Shown here one piece after another: positions 23,353-36,572 of a DNA stretch of 64,000 nucleotides. A program made the position numbers and the translations under genes. Below the pieces are notes generated by a model, which worked only from the letters and a program-made list of their open reading frames with translations, did no database searches and was not told where the DNA came from. The stretch covers positions 661,663,591 through 661,727,590 of the forward strand of contig OY856409.1 of NCBI GenBank assembly GCA_963693085.1, given 5' to 3'. Source of the stretch: Alisma plantago-aquatica (taxonomy: Eukaryota; Streptophyta; Magnoliopsida; Alismatales; Alismataceae). Positions within the stretch are counted from its first letter, which is position 1. The number at the start of each line of letters is the position of its first letter.

Positions 23353-26300
23353 TGTGAGAACCCATTACACTAAACGAGATTACTCAAAACATAAAACACA
23401 ATCAATCACTAATTAATCACATATCCAAAAATATGGGTAAATTAAAACTGATTTCAACATCAACACCCACTCAAAAACATTTGCATAAGAGCCCAACATC
23501 TTTCTTGTATCAATACTATGCCAAGAATTTGATACAAATTGTTCTATCATCTTATCCACAACATATATATACAGGAGAACAATAATCATATATGCCACAC
23601 AAATAAGCATTAATACGATAACAAAATTCCAATTTATTTCAACACCATATACAAACTTTTCCTGCCCTGACCTAAGAGTACAAGGACGACTCTAGGACAC
23701 ACTAGACATCTAATCAACTTTATCAAAGATTCATTACTATAGCTCCTCTTTTCTACCACATATTTGTTTTTTACTTCCGATTACCTAAAAAATGTGGCGA
23801 ACCACAAGGGTGAGACCCATGTCCCAGCAAGAGATATAACCTCCAATAAAGTTTATTGATTACAACATTTTTAAGTAATTAAATAGTTAAGAAATTTATC
23901 AGATATAAGAAATAAGATCAACAGTACTAATGATTGACAAAATACATAAAGGAGCAGATAATAACTATCATCATTAGCCAGACTATCATCCTTTATCTTG
24001 TTGACAATATAAGCAATTCAGTAGCATATGCATATCTAGCATCATGAGCAAGTGTAGTAACATAGCATAGCTAACAACATGAGCATGTCTAATTGGTTGA
24101 ACATATCAACATCATAAGAAGAGCTATAAACATAAGAACAACTATCTGGATAAGCATGATTAGCAGTATATGCATCTCTAGTTACAAAGGCATGGATAGC
24201 ATGCTAAACATAACTAACAACATGAGATTGCTAGCATCATGATTATAAGTAGAAATAGTAGTATAGTTATCAACACAAGCATAGATACTCTATGTATGCA
24301 TCTACAATCTTAAGAATATCTACAACCTAAGTGTATCTACTATCTCTTAATTGCACTAAGCATCATCTTTATGTAAAGATAACAAACAAGGGTTATAATC
24401 CAATGCGAAACAGTGTGCGTAACCCTAAAAAAATATGCTACATGGCTGTATTACATCTTTTATTATGCCCTAGGGAATTTGAATTGTACCATTCAAAGTC
24501 CAACTGACCCCTACAAAGGGATATTCAATTCCGTACAAGATCTAGGAGTGTCGGTATCTTAAGATCTCTTCCCCTCGGTCAATATGAGTAAAAAGGCAGT
24601 GACATATTAGTCAAACCTGCCAACACATCGACATATAGTCAAGCTGCTAACCACTAGTCCACCCTTAGTATAGGTCATGACACTAGAAACCAGAGTATTC
24701 AAACCCAATCAGTGAGGTACAACCACAATTGTCCTCTAATCACATCATGTTATAATCATCGAGACACATTCGTAGCTGTTCTCAATCACATCAGTTGTAT
24801 GAGGCATGACAATAGCCAACCTCCACAATTTGCAATGTGGATGACAAGGATATATCCTCAACTTGCCACCCCCACATACTCAACAGTATGCACTCCGAGT
24901 TTCCCTTAGGAATACTCGTTTCACTATCCAGCAAGTTGTGACACTAAAGATGGCTCTACGACACATGGCACTACATGATTAGAGTTGCACTTGATTAGTT
25001 ATGATAATTGGGTGAATTATGGCTACATCAAACTAGTGGACATACAAGGCCTAATTCACTTCTAGCAAGCATATAAATATCAAGACTTTGAAAATATATA
25101 AAATGTGTGAAACGTAATTTCTCATCTCATCATCACGTGGTACTATTCACTTGCCATTCCTGAGACCACACTATTCATCATACTATCACAAGATATAAAT
25201 CCTTTTCACAATATCACAGGGTATCAACCCTTATCAACATAAGAGGATTATACCTCATTCAGGGCTCAACCATGCCCAAAGGTCATTAAGACCATTATAC
25301 TATCACATGATATAAATCCTTTTCACAATATCATAGGGTATCAACCCTTATCAACACAAGAGGTTTACACCTCATTTAGGGCTCAACCATGCCCAAAGGT
25401 CATTAAGAATATCATACTATTCCCTGTAAGATCATCATTATCTTTGCATGCCTTATAACAAGGCTCAACAACATCACTTACATATAATGCACTAGATCAA
25501 CAAAATATTGCATTAATGAGCTAGGAGATATTCATAAACAATCATAGCAGGGTTATATTAACATCAAGAACATTCCTTTATTACATCAACATGGAAGGAA
25601 TCTAGATATGATTAACTCTCATCATATTCATAATGCACATGATTAGCATAAGAAAGTATCAACCATGTGGCTATGATAACCACCAATTAACATATCAATG
25701 TTATGTTCATATTAGAGAGGTTATTCCACCATCATTCCATCATATAAGAATGTTAAACATGAATACTCATCTTTATCTATTTTAATTAGAGTTAGGTTCA
25801 CAAGATAAATTATATTAATGTTACTAATCAACACTCATACCCAAACACTAACTCACGACATCCCCATTGGATCATGGATGCATAATGTGAAGAATCACCA
25901 TCACATTCCACACTATTCTCAAGTATGAACCCACACATAAATCAAGGTGTAACCATTGGGTTATAACATACTAGGGTTTCAACAATAGCAACAGAGTACT
26001 CTATGATTGTATTAGTCATTCAAGGATTATTCATACCCAATTGCCATCATTTAGTTATATTAAAGCTTGGAATAACAAGCTATACCTCTTTAGGGTTACA
26101 TATCAACACAATATGATTATGATCCCTTCTATTCATATGAGTGAATATGTAAGACTACCTTATTTAGGGTAACCCTCCATTTGTTCCATCATAAACCCAT
26201 ATCACCATACCACAATTTCACCCAGAACCATTGAATGTTTAAAATGTAAGACCATTAGTTGTTTACATGAGAAAAGACTTTGGATAAACCACCTATTAAG

Positions 26301-28261
26301 TCCTTGAGTTGTTATCTAGAAAGAGTTACCATTTGACCCTAGACATCCCTTGATTAATAACACAAAAAGTTACATTGAGAGTATGGTAAAACCCACAATC
26401 GACTGTTCATTTAAAACAAGCCATCCATTGTCAACAAGTAAGCTCCTTAAGTTGATCATATAAAGGAAACCATCTAAATCACATTATTAGGACCAACATA
26501 TTACATTATCCATCATTCCACTTTCTTGGAGGAATAAACATTAGATCTTGACCATTGGGTCAAGTTCATATGTTAAAACCATCAATTATAGTATAGGTCC
26601 GACCATTGCATCAAGTGACCCAAGAAACCATTGGTCTAAGGCTTAATTGATGCTAAAACTACAATACTTAACCCACCATAGGTTGTAGAGACCTGATCCA
26701 CCATCGTTAGTGATCATTAAGTCACCATTGGTTGTTAGATCAACACTATATTCACTAATCAACATCAGATATTAAGCTAATGTCATCATTGATTGATAAC
26801 ATCAGTAGGGTACTTAATGGTTGATCATGAAACTTCTAATTGATCCAAAACCAGACCTAAGGGGGTGACCATATGTTGTCATCATCATATGATACATTTT
26901 ATGTTGACCATTAGTTATCATGAAGACAACACCATAGGGTTGTTGCAATGGTACCATCATCGGGTCATGGGTTTATAAAAGAAATCAGCTTTAAACCCTA
27001 AAATTGACCATTGGCTGATAGGTGCTTAGCACCATAGGTTGTCAAACCAACCTGATCCAAGTCATATTATACATTAGGAATAACGTATACATGATCACAG
27101 GTATCTAGAACTGAAATCAAAACAGGAAACATTATAAAAATCGAAATCCAAGTAAAGCATAGCTTTTTAGTGCATAAATCATCATTTTCAAGCAAGAACA
27201 TGATCTAGAAAGCTTATGATAAGCAATAAACATGGAGCAAGTTATAAAACTTTCCTCTAATGAGAATATGAAACCCCACACAGAAGAAAACTCGAGAAGG
27301 TAGGGTAGAAAATCCAAGAATAAGTTACGAATTCGTCCATCTAGCACCTTTCTTCATCAAACGAGCAAACCCTAAGCATAAGGAGAAAGAAAGGTAGGGT
27401 TTTAAAGCTTTAGAGAAATTTCTACCATGGAACAGAAAAGTTCCGATCTAGAGAAAGGTAGGAATAAGGATAAAAAAGAAATAAATGGAGGAAAGAAGGG
27501 AATTGTTACTCTTTTAGGTCAAGATCACTAGAAGGAAACTTTTTCAACCCTAAAATGAAGTCAATTGCAACCCTGGATCATTTTTCCAAGAAGATCCCCA
27601 CTTTCTTCTTCCTTGGACAACAAAATTCATAGAATCACATAGGAAGAATTAGGTTGGGAGAAGGAGGGAAGTGGTGGAGAGAAAATGGCTCGTTTTGGTG
27701 CTTAGGGATAAGTATATGAAACTTTAAGATAAAGAAAAAGAAAAAGTCAAAGTTTTAGTATCTATCCAAGTGTCCATGGCCTTAATTTATTAAGAATATA
27801 CAATCACACACACAAGAAGCTCCCCCATCATCTTTATAGACCTGATTAGCTTTCCTTTGTCGAATTTCCCAACCAATCAAATAATTCATTAATTGATAGC
27901 TACTAAAGGTAGCTCATCCATGAAGGGGTAAACCCTAAAATACCCTTAGAGAAAACACCATCAAACCAATGTTTAAATAGGCACCTCTCAAAAATCTTAA
28001 GAATGATGAGAGAATATCCAAGGAACATAATGAAAGTGATAAATTGGAAAGAAAACCTCTCAATTGGGTAAATTGCAGAAAAGTCCCAAATGTGCATAAA
28101 ATTGCATAACTTGCTCAAATAATGTTCAAATTGGACCAAATTTGAAACTTAAGCTTGTATTATGATTTCAAAGTATATCAAAAGGTTATGTTAGGGTTAT
28201 AAGAATTAAATTATGATAATTAAGCTTATTCAACTTATTACGCAAGTTTAGGGGCCTTACA
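23353..28261 (-). mobile_element. B 5' LTR (right copy)
   Basis: It is 4909 bp, from TGTGAGAACCCA to GGGGCCTTACA on the plus strand, and colinear with the left copy along its whole length, including the 117-bp duplication (25179-25412) and the array (about 26200-27050). CAATT follows at 28262. Confidence 0.9.
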
Positions 28262-28266
28262 CAATT

Positions 28267-28405
28267 GGCATTAACTAATCAAGTGAAACCCTAATCATGT
28301 ATTTCCCTATGACGTAGAACCATTCCGGTGTTAGGACTTTCTGGATGGTAAAATGGGTATTCCAGAATGGAATCCTAGAGTTGTATACTATTGAGTATAT
28401 GCGGG
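28267..28405 (+). mobile_element. A3 5' LTR, piece 3
   Basis: These 139 bp align with A1 positions 787-914, including AAACCCTAATCATGTA and the TACTATTGAGTATATGCGGG block. They lie between B and C. The last five bases, GCGGG, are the target duplication of C. Confidence 0.85.
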
Positions 28406-28693
28406 TGTTACGACCCCACCTTCCGGTAACCCCCAATTAAGGGAGACCGAGAGGTCGAAGCCGCACACATAATTTCCGGATCAAAGGTTTGAAAATTAAC
28501 CAAGAACAATTATTAAATTTTAACAGACTAATCTGGAAAGCTATAAGAAAATAAACTTTTGCATACCTTTTGAAAACTTGAATTTTTAAACTTCTATCCA
28601 TGAATGAATTCTACTCTAACTAATCCTCCTTGTATTTTAGTTCATGTATTTCACAATATGACGATTTACTGTTTGTCCTTTTTGGCTTTGTAC

Positions 28694-29127
28694 CTAAAAC
28701 GCTGACAAACAAAACGTTGGTCAGCTTAAAGCTGGTATGTGGGGGAAACAATAACCGTGAAACTATGATAACAATATAGTGCAGCCAATTACCATTTAAC
28801 AAATAATTTTACGTTTTAAATATAACTGTGTGATCCATACATTCCCTATCCTCCGCATTGTCCCTGTAGTGGACTTGTATGCTACTTTCCATATAGTAGA
28901 TCCCGATTAAACCCCTCATGGTCCCACCCGTAGGTGAACCAATTTCTAGGGTTGAGTCACATGGCACCACCCGTAAGTAGCCCACTCCTTAACTCATGGC
29001 ATGCTAAAGGGTCCCATGTCACTACACATGGTAGCCCAGTTTCTAACCCACGATAACCTAGATCTTACTCTAGGTTACCCCTTTTTAGCCTATACAATCC
29101 ATAGAGGTGGATTCAGATCTAAGCCAG

Positions 29128-29192
<65 letters not shown>

Positions 29193-30274
29193 TGGTGATA
29201 ATCATAGTCACTTTATAGTTGCATGAAACAAAAGACATCCAACAATTATTTTCAAGCAACCGATGGAATCATTCAGAAATCACCGTGAAACTAAAGTGAT
29301 TATTCATAAGCGTAACCACATACCTATTCAGTAGATTTCTCAAGCTAATATCAATTCCAACCAAGGAAGCCATCCAAGCAAGTAGTTCAGCCACACAATC
29401 AAGAATCCTGAAAAACACATGTACTCTATTTACTACACACTTTATCAATATTCTTTCTATTCAACTTGAAATTGCGTCCTAGGGTTTCCGTATCCATTTA
29501 AGGGTTTCGTTTGCAATCAGGGTTTCCCTTCATCTTTTACCATATTAAACCCTAATTATCTCATCCATTCTTAATATTAAGGTTATCTTAACAAAATATA
29601 ACCCTATTTTTCAGATTAAAGGCACCATTAACCTCAATTAATTTCATTAAGCTTCTTTTACATTAAAGCTACTATTTTTATCCTTTTAATCCATGACAAG
29701 ATCATTATACGCCTCTATCATCAATTCAAAGTTCATTAGGGTCTAATTAACATATGAACTCGTTTTGCCATAAATTCTACCTTTTATTCATGAGAAAACC
29801 CTAATTACTACTTTTAGGGTATTTATCCAGAATTAGGAATCTTTGTACTCTAAATAGATTAGAACCATCATATCTCAACTTTGTACATGAATTTGACAAA
29901 TTAAAATCATTAACGATCATAATTACCACAGTTGGGGTTCAAGGTTCATTAAATCATATGGAACCTTAAATTAATCAAATTATGCATGAAGATCATCCCT
30001 TTAGATTTAATATGCCCTTTTAATTAACAACGGGTTAATATCTATTTTAAAAACTTGCATAACCCCTTTCTAATTCATTAATCACCAAAGGTTAGGGTTT
30101 TTCATTGATTAAACTATTAAAGATAGCATCTTGATATACTTTTTGAATAGAAAGAAAAATTAGGCTTCAACAATAATTTATTTGTGTTCCTCTCATTCCG
30201 AGGATAAATTTTCATATATTACTTGTCCTAATTGGAGTTACCAATATTTAATTATGAATTAAGAAAGGAATTAC
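28694..30274 (-). other. Candidate intron in the C 3' LTR
   Basis: On the minus strand AAAAAG|GTAATT starts at 30274, directly after the GC-rich leader, and CGTTTTAG ends at 28694. The arrangement parallels that of A-family LTRs but shares no sequence with them except the TTTTAGGT-like acceptor. In the right LTR the donor is at 47196. Confidence 0.3.
29131..29189. repeat. TA dinucleotide microsatellite (left C LTR)
   Basis: 59 bp of uninterrupted TA repeat. The same locus in the right LTR (46088-46111) is only 24 bp, so the length changed after C inserted. Confidence 0.95.
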
Positions 30275-30833
30275 CTTTTTGGCCAATTAGGACGTGCCAC
30301 GTCGCCTATCCCATGTAAAGCGGGTCGATATGGAAAATATAACCGATTTACAAATTTGCCCCCGTGTAAGTCGGTTGTATCTTCAGCCCACGGAGGGCAG
30401 AACTGTCCAATGACTCATAGGTCATCTTCCTCCCCGTGACAGCGCACTATGTTGCACCTCGCGTGACCTCTCCTCCCTCTCCTAGACCTCAACATCCAAC
30501 GACACTGGTCCCTTCCGCTCCATCGTGCCCTGGTGCACCCGGGGCGCCTACCATACTCAGCCAAAGTGACAAATTGCAAGCGTGGTCAACTGACGTTTCT
30601 CAGCTGGTCGTGCAGCCTGTTGTAGGCGTTTGTGTGAGGTCGAGTGGAAGTAGACGATGGCCGATCGGTCCTTGATTGCCGTGGGGGCGTCCTGCTTCCG
30701 TTAGGACCTCCACACCGCGCCCTGGTTCCCTTAGACAGATCTATACCCTTGACTAGGGTTTGTAAGAAAAGAAGATGAAGAAGAGAGGAATGGTTGCACA
30801 TGACTTCCTTTGGCCCTAGCCAGGGACCCTATC

Positions 30834-30841
30834 CTTTTATA
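30834..30841 (-). promoter_or_regulatory. Candidate TATA box of the C 3' LTR
   Basis: The minus strand reads CTCTATAAAAGG, a strong plant TATA box, followed downstream by a CT-rich and then GC-rich leader. In the right LTR, the one that would drive the element, it is mutated to TATACAAG (48157-48164). Confidence 0.65.
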
Positions 30842-31814
30842 GAGGAGGAGAGCAACGACCTAGGAAACTTGCTCACAAAGACAACAAGGTCCCTTCTCAA
30901 AAGGAAACCTTCTTTCTCTTAAACGAGCATGAGATTTCTCTTTTAAATAATTATTTGATTATCTAGGATCCTTGACTATTAGGGAATTCAAAAATTACTT
31001 CCTCTTTATTCTTTGTACTTGCCTTTTAATTTATTGGCACGAAATTTCTATTTTCCTTAAGTAGGAAATACTTTCTTTTTAGTAATACCACATAATTCAT
31101 TAATAATGAATCACATTATCATCTTATTTTGCAATTTTGGTATTTTCTCTTTCTTTCTTATTTATTGGGGCTCCTTGGGTCCCAAGACACTCCATTATTT
31201 TGAAATTCTTTTTATTGGATACTTATTATCCTTCTAGATGCATCTATATGCATTACTTCTCATTATCTAGTTTATTTCTTATTAAAAATATTTCCTTTTG
31301 AGGGTTTCTCTTTATTTCTCTTTTATTTTCCTCATTGGTATTCCTTTTATCATTAGAAATCCTTGGGATACGAAATTTCACTAAGGATAACTCAATTACA
31401 CCTCTTTCCACTTATTTTCCACATTTTATCATTATTTTCAATTTCTTTCTTAAGAAAGAAATACTTAATTGATCTTATTGCATTCTCTATGAAACTTTGG
31501 ACTCCTTGGAACCCAAGGAACCCAAGAGGCACGAAATCCATCGTTGGATTACATTCTTTCGCCTTCCAGGGGTTTCCACATCATTCTTTTCTCAAAAACT
31601 CAGTTATTCATTTACTATTTTAATAATTGAATTTCCTTTCTTCATTTCCTCATTATTGGGCCCAATAGCCAATAAAGCCCACAACACAATCATCAAGGCT
31701 ATTGTAAATGAAATCCATTTATTCAAAACAAATTATATCGTTATTTGTTCAATTATCTTTAATATGAGAAATTACATTTTTCACCAATTGAACCCAAAAA
31801 TTGGGGTCATAACA

Positions 31815-31832
31815 TCCTTCCCCGCTTATAGG
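31815..31832 (-). other. C polypurine tract
   Basis: The minus strand reads AAGCGGGGAAGGA directly before the LTR start, preceded by GAGGACAAAATTCCTATA. This resembles the conserved end of many plant gypsy elements. Confidence 0.8.
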
Positions 31833-33894
31833 AATTTTGTCCTCAAAATTCTTATCAAGCAAATAAACAATTCAAGATAAGACTTTTCCATGTCCATCAT
31901 TGGCCCCTATGTGGCTTTACCGTACTCATGGTTCTATAAAGAACCTTTATCATCACATATTCTTTTCTCTGAGTTCTTTCATCCTGGCATCTATACACTA
32001 CACAGGTGACTCAGGCCATTTCAGCCTCCCTTGGGCTCACTAGGTTCATTGCTCTGCACATGGTCTGGGTACCTCACATAGTGCTTTGCATTGGAAACCT
32101 GGAACTCATCACATATTACTTTATCCTGAGGGGTAAGATCAAACTTAACCTTCTCCACCAATCCATCAAATGGACCCATGCATCGAGGATTCAACTCTCT
32201 TTAGCTATAACTTAGAGGAGTTGGATTTTCATGTCACATATTCCCCCACAGTGAACTGCATGTCAGTCTACTCTGCATCAACTTACAACTCATGTCGTCT
32301 CTGGGCTCCTTTCGGCCATTGCATGATCAAAGCGACTTCATCTACATACACTGTGGTCCTTTCTTGACCTTCGCGAGGTCCCTTCACCAACATCATCTTA
32401 ATGAAGTGGTGACCGACACAACCTCCCTTACAGAGCTCCTTTACATCCTGAAACTGGCTATGGTGGTTATTATCACATCTTTCATAGGCCAAGAACTGTC
32501 TCTAGATATCACCCTGAATGAGCACACATGCTCTCATCAGACCCTTTAGTCTGGATCATACTAACCATTAGTTAGGGGTGATGAACTATACTAACGTCGA
32601 GTTCTTTATATATCTACTTCCACCTTTTGGAAGGGAACCTTTAGGTCAAACTCAAGAACCTTTGAAATCGCATCATGGTGTAGTTGAACCAACTCTGTCA
32701 TATGTAGTTCAACCCGATCTATCGCTTGGCATTACTCTTTCTTTCTCATGTCATATAGGTAAGGCGATCTACCATTACCCACATTACATCTTGACCTTCC
32801 TTGGTCCAGGGGAGACTTACAACATCCATAGTGATGAACTCCCTTTCTCTATTGGGGACTCTTTATCCTTTATATCAATTCACTGTGTTACTAGTATTCG
32901 TCCTTCTCCCTCAGTTTGCATGGCCATATACCACATGCAACTTTACCTTAGGTATCTAAAGTACTACTGTCACTTCTTACCTTGGTAGTATCACGATGTA
33001 TGGTGATCTTCAATCATGATTTTCTATACGTCATGATTCCTCAAGTTTAATTCCTCAAAAACCCTAAACCACTCTAGTCGGGGTTTCATCATCTTCCTTT
33101 CCAAAGAAGTGCATTTGAGGTTCTACAACCATCCTTTCATTGCATCAAGGCCTAGGATGGCTAACCAAACAACCCTTTACTTATTCAACAAATCTCATTA
33201 CATCTAAGTGTTAGACAAACACATCTCCTTTCCAAACTTAGGGTTAGCCTATCAACCTCTTCTAGCCAAACTAGGCAACTATATCTCAACCAAAGCATCC
33301 ATTACCACTTCACATCCTTAGGTATTAGGTAATGTTGATGACATAAACCTCCATGTATTCCACTTATTATCTCATCGCAGCTCTAAATTTATCTTCATTG
33401 AGAACACTTTGAGCTCATCTTCTTGGTGATCAAACTCAACCTTATATGACTCATATCTCATGATAAAAACATCCTCATAAGGTGACTTCCTCATTCCTCT
33501 TAGTGTTTGCAAACCATCCATGTATCATTCACTTTATCAGGGTATGTTATCTTCTCTGTCCCCATATCTCGTGGCAACGTTCCAACCCACATCTTCTTTA
33601 TCCTTGGTGTATGGCATGCATACTGTCCTATCTCTCACTTCCATAACAAGAGGAAATAAGCATTTGGCTACAGTCCAAATACATAGTTCTTCCTATTCCA
33701 AGAGTAGCGATGGTACATCCCACCTTGCCAGTACACCTTTAAGTTGAAATGTGCATCTTATGTCTCAACATCACAAACATCATGATATCAAAGTTACTTA
33801 TATGGAAAACTAGTCTTGAACCTACTTGGATCACCACACAATCCTTGGTCATCTCTTCTAGGTCTATTGGGTTCCGGTACTTTTAGGGTCATCC
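31833..33894 (-). pseudogene. C pol remnant: integrase and C-terminal region, interrupted by D
   Basis: Read on the minus strand, the integrase core entry with WEFITMD- and SLPGPR-like residues is at about 32890-32800. A segment resembling the VRLHG...SKV part follows near 32740-32690. The FTVGEY-like start of the integrase C-terminal domain is at about 32260-32240, then GPFD-like and VSNAKHYVRYPDHV residues at about 32170-32060, typical of the region before the C-terminus in chromovirus-like gypsy elements. Stops and frameshifts are frequent. Between 32900 and 33890 nothing could be named firmly; RNase H and RT are expected there. D splits the region at 33895. Confidence 0.65.
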
Positions 33895-35085
33895 TGTTGG
33901 TATGTATGCCCTGAGAGCCAATCATGGGATGATTGGTGGGATACATTAAGATTGATTTAATAAACATCAAAGACAAGCTTCCAATTCTTTCTGGTTCAGT
34001 CATATGAGATAGTGATAGAACAGATTGAATGTCTAGAGAATGACAGTACTCAATGACGTATGCTTTCAGGTTGAGGACCTGAACGATGAGATCATACGGA
34101 TGCTAAGAGTTTGTACATTCTTGTTATGTCCCTAGTCGGATGTCATTGTGGAAGGTTGATAGACATCAATGACACACAAGACTAGATTGTGGTGTTGGTT
34201 GATGACAGAATCTCATTAGTCATGATATAGAGATATCAAACCAAACACATAGGTACTTGTTAGAGAACAAGTGTACCGGACAGACCCACCGTGAGTTTGA
34301 CACATGGAACCATGACATGGTAATCACAATCAATACTCACAGTGATGGTGGTGAGTGTGATTCTTTGACATGAAATCACTACACTCAACACATGTCGTTG
34401 GGCACACTTTGACATCATCAAACGCAGTCCTGAAACATGGGTTGTTATAAAGGTGATGATTGGGTGGCTTTGACACATGGGGCTTTCGAGGGGTGACTGA
34501 TAGATATGGGATTTGTCCCTCCTGAGGGAGTTTGATATCCAAGGCCACTTGATGAGTAGGATTGAAACAGGCATGTGCACGCATGTGTGAATCAGTATGT
34601 GATATTGATGTCATACATATCTCTTCCAATCTACTCTTAGATCAAGAAAGTGAATGAACGTTGATAGGATGACTATTCCGTGCCTCGAGTTAATTCGGGA
34701 TATCAGTGACAAAGGAATTATACATTCACTGCAACACCATTCTTGGATTGTAGGATTGAAAGTTGTTCTCCAACTTTCTATTTCACTTGGGTAGCACTGA
34801 TGTGTGACTAGGCATCGCTCTTTGTTTGTGAAGTCATAAGTGTTATGGACTTTCACTGCCAATGTGAAATGGACCTGCATGGTCACACATAGGATTTAAC
34901 GTGGAAGAGCAGTTTTGTCCACAAACAATGTTTAGATTGATTGCTAAAGGAGTTTAGTAGTTCAATTAAACACTCAATTAATTGATAGCTCAAAATCATA
35001 GTGTTCAAGGTGTTGAACAGATTCATTAGAGTATCAGATTGATTGAAACTGCAATTGACAGTTTCTACACAATCTGCACTCCCAA

Positions 35086-35469
35086 CCGATCGGCTCATGT
35101 GATGAACTGATTGGCTGAGCTTGGTGAACCGATCGGCTTAGGTTGTGAGTCGATCGGCTCATGGACAGGGTGAAACAATCGCTTCAAGTGTTGAAACGAT
35201 CCGTTTAACTGATGCAACCGAGCAAGTTGGGAAAGTAGGATTGGTGAGAAATTTCCTTTCATTTCACTTGCCCAATTTGATTGGAACAAGGATTGGTATT
35301 TGATACCAATTAGAAACAAAAGATGGAAAGTCAATCGGTAACTGACCAGGACCACGAATCGACCGGTTCAGAAATGAACCGACCAATTGAGGTGTCCCAA
35401 CCGATCAGTTCAGGTGTCAACCGACCGGCTCAGGTCCCCAACCGACCGTTTCAGAAATGAAATGATCGG
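35086..35469 (+). repeat. 21-bp-phased CCGATCGG palindrome array upstream of the D promoter
   Basis: Eight-base cores equal or close to the self-complementary CCGATCGG start at 35086, 35107, 35129, 35150, 35175 and 35196. After a 156-bp gap they resume at 35359, 35379, 35401, 35421, 35442 and 35462. Steps are 20-22 bp within each group apart from one of 25. Spacers vary around a CTCAGGTGTGAA-like pattern, so the core is better kept than the spacers. The array ends about 100 bp before the TATA box. The pattern is also in the 3' LTR and in the D leader. Confidence 0.85.
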
Positions 35470-35571
35470 TTCAGGTTGCGAGTTGGTTGTTTTGTGGAAA
35501 ATCTCAAACCCTTATACTCCTGCTTTAATCCCGCATTGCCCGGGATGGAGAACCCTATCCCATGACCCTCC

Positions 35572-35583
35572 TATATATATAGG
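35572..35583 (+). promoter_or_regulatory. Candidate TATA box of D
   Basis: TATATATATAGG follows CATGACCCTCC, with GGGTATTGGGGG downstream. The 3' LTR has the shorter TATATATAGG at 42491-42500. Transcription would start near 35605-35615, so U3 would include the palindrome array. Confidence 0.65.
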
Positions 35584-36115
35584 GGTATTGGGGGCTTCTC
35601 AAAGTACAACCCAGTGCAACCAGTTGCTCTGTAAAGTTGTCGTTCTCTCTGGTTTTGGTAACCAAGAGAGAGCCCGAGCAAGTGCTACCTGATAAGGGAG
35701 GCACAACAAGGGAACGACAACTACAGAAAGCGACTGGTGGCAGGAGAGTGTGTCGGCGACTAATACGTTGACATAAGGGTGCGACTCCTTCTAATTCCTT
35801 GTGGGACAAGGAGATTGGAGTTCCAGGTGCTCCGTGTGGACTACTTCAGAGGCGGGAGGTTTCTACCGCTAGGAGGACAACCTTCAATCCCGTCAGTCCC
35901 GGTGTGACCAGGAGCTGCACAGACACCGTCCAAGATAGGAGGTGAAGATCACACAAGGCGTGAGGTATTATCACCGAGCAAGACTCGGGACAAGGTATGA
36001 TTCCACAAACCATCCTTTCCTATTGTATAGATGTTGACGCGTTTCCTTGTTCTGGGTTTGGGGGAGAAATTGTTTTGTTTCCGCTGCCTTCTCTGCCTCC
36101 CCTAAAACCCAACAG

Positions 36116-36128
36116 TGGTATTAGAGCC
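36116..36128 (+). other. D primer-binding site (initiator tRNA-Met)
   Basis: TGGTATTAGAGCC begins two bases after the LTR end and differs at one base from the usual initiator methionine tRNA site of plant copia elements. Confidence 0.88.
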
Positions 36129-36572
36129 ACGTCAACTGCTCTATACTTTGGGAATATCGATATGATCGATTTTGGTTTGTCACCTTTATTTATTCATTAC
36201 GATGCGAATAATATTAGCTTTATGCATGTCCAATCCTAAATCCACAAATACCAATTTACATATATGATATGTATTATAAATGCACTCGATACGCGTCACC
36301 CTTAAACGAGTTTTGTGGTGGATGTATAGTGTGGTTGTGGCCAATAAACCCTATATGTGTATGGTTGTATGTGGTTGCTTGCATCTCGGTCTACGCACTG
36401 ATCTTCCTTCTCCTATTCCTGATGTAACTCGAAATAATTCGAGATTTATTTCCTACCTTTGCTCCCCTCGAATGTAACTCGAGGTTTCTTTTTTTTTTTT
36501 ACAATGTAAAATAGGATAGATTTTTATTTCCTGTTATGTCAAAGAATAGAGGACATCCTGACGACAGCTGAG

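Larger units (their letters stand above)
16108..28261 (-). mobile_element. Element B: LTR retrotransposon, gag-less Ty3/gypsy, minus strand
   Basis: This 12.15-kb element has two LTRs of about 4.9 kb around only 2.35 kb of internal sequence. The target duplication CAATT (16103-16107 and 28262-28266) is confirmed by sibling LTRs: removal gives CCCAATTGGCATTAACTAAT, and A1 reads CCCAATTGGAATTAACTAAT at the same LTR position. Its LTRs are homologous to those of A1 and A3. They differ from each other by about 4% in the parts compared, so it is younger than A1. It has no usable coding region and would have needed proteins from a relative. Confidence 0.92.
28406..31814 (-). mobile_element. C 3' LTR (left copy)
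   Basis: This 3409-bp LTR has an AT-rich U5-side part (28406-30270), a GC-rich leader-like block (30290-30720), a TATA box (30834) and an AT-rich U3. It contains a long TA run (29131-29189). Small open frames on both strands between 30436 and 30801 fall in the GC-rich leader and show no domain. Confidence 0.9.
33895..36114 (+). mobile_element. D 5' LTR
   Basis: It is 2220 bp, from TGTTGGTATG to AAACCCAACA. Order of parts: U3, palindrome array (35086-35469), TATA box (35572), and a leader with GAGAGAGCCCGAGCAAG (about 35664). The several open frames on the minus strand between 34260 and 35355 recur in the other LTR and match no family recognised here. Confidence 0.92.

Noticed and set aside
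34260..35355. A chain of 70-106-codon open frames on the minus strand
   Set aside because: They lie inside the D LTR, recur in the other LTR (41176-42273), have no domain, and run opposite to the element. They are antisense chance frames.
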